Part shown: positions 5,396 through 6,488 of the stretch, piece after piece
How the letters are laid out: every line of letters begins with the position of its first letter
How positions within the stretch are numbered: the first letter of the stretch is position 1
Source of the DNA: JAJRXR01 sp044439985
Lineage (GTDB): Bacteria; Planctomycetota; Phycisphaerae; Phycisphaerales; UBA1924
NCBI GenBank assembly: GCA_044439985.1
Contig: JBITAG010000224.1
Location: 1 to 6,488, forward strand
Reading direction: 5' to 3'
DNA: 6,488 nt
Made by a program: the position numbers and the translations under genes
Notes under the pieces: model-generated
What the model was told of the DNA's origin: nothing
What the model saw: the letters and a program-made list of their open reading frames with translations, nothing else
Database searches by the model: none

Positions 5396-6488
5396 ATGCC
5401 CAGCACCAGCACCCCGCGACGCCTCCTCCCCCTCCTCGGCGCGGCCCTCGCCGCCTCCCCCGCCCTCGCCGGCGGTGGGCCCGAGAACCTCATCATGGTG
5501 GTCGATCCCGCCAACGCCGACGCCCTCTACGCCGCCAACCACTACCGCCACGCCCGCGACCTCCCCTCGCGCAACGCCCTCTACATCCACCCCGGCGCCG
5601 ACACCTACGCCGACTTCGCCAACGCCAACATCCCCGCCCTCCTCGGCAGCCTCCAGCAGCTCAACCTCGAGGACCACATCGACCACGTCCTCGTCATGCC
5701 CAGCGACCAGTACCGCATCGACGCCCCCGGCCTCGTCTCCGACACCTGCTCACCCATCTCACGCTTCGGCCTCGGCGGCTGCTACACCTCCGCCTTCATC
5801 GCCGACGAGATCCTCGCCGGGGGCCTCCGCCAGAACGAGACCAACCGGTACTACGGCCTCTTCACCACCGACATCCCCGCCTTCGACAGCAACACCACCT
5901 ACCTCTCCGGCAGCCCCTCCACCTCCACCTTCGCACGCCGCTACTTCATCGGCTCCATGCTCGGCTACACCGGCAACGCCGAAGGCAACACCATCGAGGA
6001 ACTCCTCGACATGGTCGACCGCGCCGTCGCCGCCGACGGCACGCACCCCGACGGCACGTTCTACTACATGAACAACACCGCCGACGCCGCACGCAACGTC
6101 CGCTCCAACCAGTGGAACCCCGCCGTCGCCGCCCTCGCCGCCGAAGGCTTCGACGCCGAGGTGATCTCCGGCGTGCTCCCCACCGGACGCCATGACGCGC
6201 TCGGCGTCATGTCCGGTTTCGCCTACGACAACATCCTCGACGCGGACTTCACCCTCATGCCCGGCGCCTTCTGCGACCACCTCACCAGCTGGGCCGCCAC
6301 CTTCAACGACTCCACCCAGACCAAGGTTTCCGAGTGGATCCGCAAGGGCGCCGTCGGCTCCGTCGGCTCCACCCAGGAACCCTGCAACTACCCCGGAAAG
6401 TTCCCCCGCGCCCAGATCCAGCTCGGCTACGCCCTCGGCATGCCCCTCGCCGAGGCCGCGTTCCGCTCCCTCCTCTTCTTCCCCTTCC
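5396..6488 (+). CDS. Exported TIGR03790-like protein, 3'-partial
   Basis: The frame is open from the ATG at 5396 to the window end (364 codons), so the C-terminus is missing. A signal peptide is clear: RR at residues 8-9, a hydrophobic stretch 10-24, and ASPALA before a predicted cut after Ala25. The mature protein starts with ENLIMVVDPANADALYAANHY, then DLPSRN, a pattern typical of TIGR03790 proteins (a residue-rich 'NP.N.LVVVN...S..la.yY...R.ip..N' start). Later FCDHLTSWAAT (292-302), KVSEWIRKGAVGSVGS (310-325) and YALGMPLAEAAF (345-356) resemble the C-terminal part of that family. That part recalls the gingipain-type (C25) caspase-like fold, though no catalytic pair is proven. Cysteines are at 118, 129, 293 and 330. 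The biochemical function of the family is unknown. As I recall, its family description ties it to genomes that encode exosortase. The assignment rests on motif memory, not a search. Confidence 0.7.
   Translation, partial: MPSTSTPRRLLPLLGAALAASPALAGGGPENLIMVVDPANADALYAANHYRHARDLPSRNALYIHPGADTYADFANANIPALLGSLQQLNLEDHIDHVLVMPSDQYRIDAPGLVSDTCSPISRFGLGGCYTSAFIADEILAGGLRQNETNRYYGLFTTDIPAFDSNTTYLSGSPSTSTFARRYFIGSMLGYTGNAEGNTIEELLDMVDRAVAADGTHPDGTFYYMNNTADAARNVRSNQWNPAVAALAAEGFDAEVISGVLPTGRHDALGVMSGFAYDNILDADFTLMPGAFCDHLTSWAATFNDSTQTKVSEWIRKGAVGSVGSTQEPCNYPGKFPRAQIQLGYALGMPLAEAAFRSLLFFPF

Noticed and set aside
5475..6071. + strand frame rich in Ser, Thr and Pro inside the exported gene
   Set aside because: It is a shifted reading of the C-rich codons of the TIGR03790-like gene, which has the signal peptide and the ribosome site.
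5216..6280. - strand frames opposite the exported gene, rich in Gly, Val and Glu
   Set aside because: Compositional shadows of C-ending codons; no motif or start signal.
6353..6370. Tandem 9-base GTCGGCTCC repeat in the exported gene
   Set aside because: Encodes VGSVGS within a conserved-looking segment; too short to call a repeat element.

Overview
This is a GC-rich bacterial window that most likely comes from a planctomycete of the class Phycisphaerae. The main clue is the extreme C-terminus of the first gene. It carries two copies of a DLAxPFGTxDFSDVVAFLGxFG motif and ends in GCP, which I recognise as the 'GC-type dockerin' tail typical of secreted proteins in Phycisphaerales. A secreted TIGR03790-like protein and a tRNA without an encoded CCA fit that assignment but do not prove it.

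Layout. (1) Bases 1-2240, + strand: the 3' part of a secreted-type alpha-amylase family (GH13) enzyme. Its start lies outside the window. The three catalytic carboxylates are present, followed by beta-rich modules and the dockerin-like tail. (2) Bases 2271-2343, + strand: a tRNA with anticodon CAT. It closely resembles the minor isoleucine tRNA (tRNA-Ile2) that is modified to lysidine at C34, and it is not a normal methionine tRNA. (3) Bases 5205 down to 2355, - strand: a two-gene polyamine operon of speA (biosynthetic arginine decarboxylase) then speB (agmatinase), joined by an 8-base ATGCCTGA overlap. (4) Bases 5206-5395: a divergent promoter region. (5) Bases 5396-6488, + strand: an exported protein with a clear signal peptide that resembles the TIGR03790 family. 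It runs off the window end.

How the genes work together: SpeA converts arginine to agmatine and CO2, and SpeB converts agmatine to putrescine and urea. The overlap implies translational coupling of the two consecutive steps. The flanking exported genes are not obviously linked to polyamines. The speAB operon converges on the tRNA with only 11 bases between them and diverges from the exported gene.

A compositional signal runs through the whole window. The + strand is C-rich over G in + genes, in - genes and in the intergenic region. As a result, + genes use C-ending codons and - genes use G-ending codons. This produces long stop-free antisense frames, which I have left out. I found no CRISPR array, insertion sequence, phage gene or defence cassette. 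I see no convincing previously undescribed system in this window; the least understood items are the dockerin-like tail and the TIGR03790-like protein.
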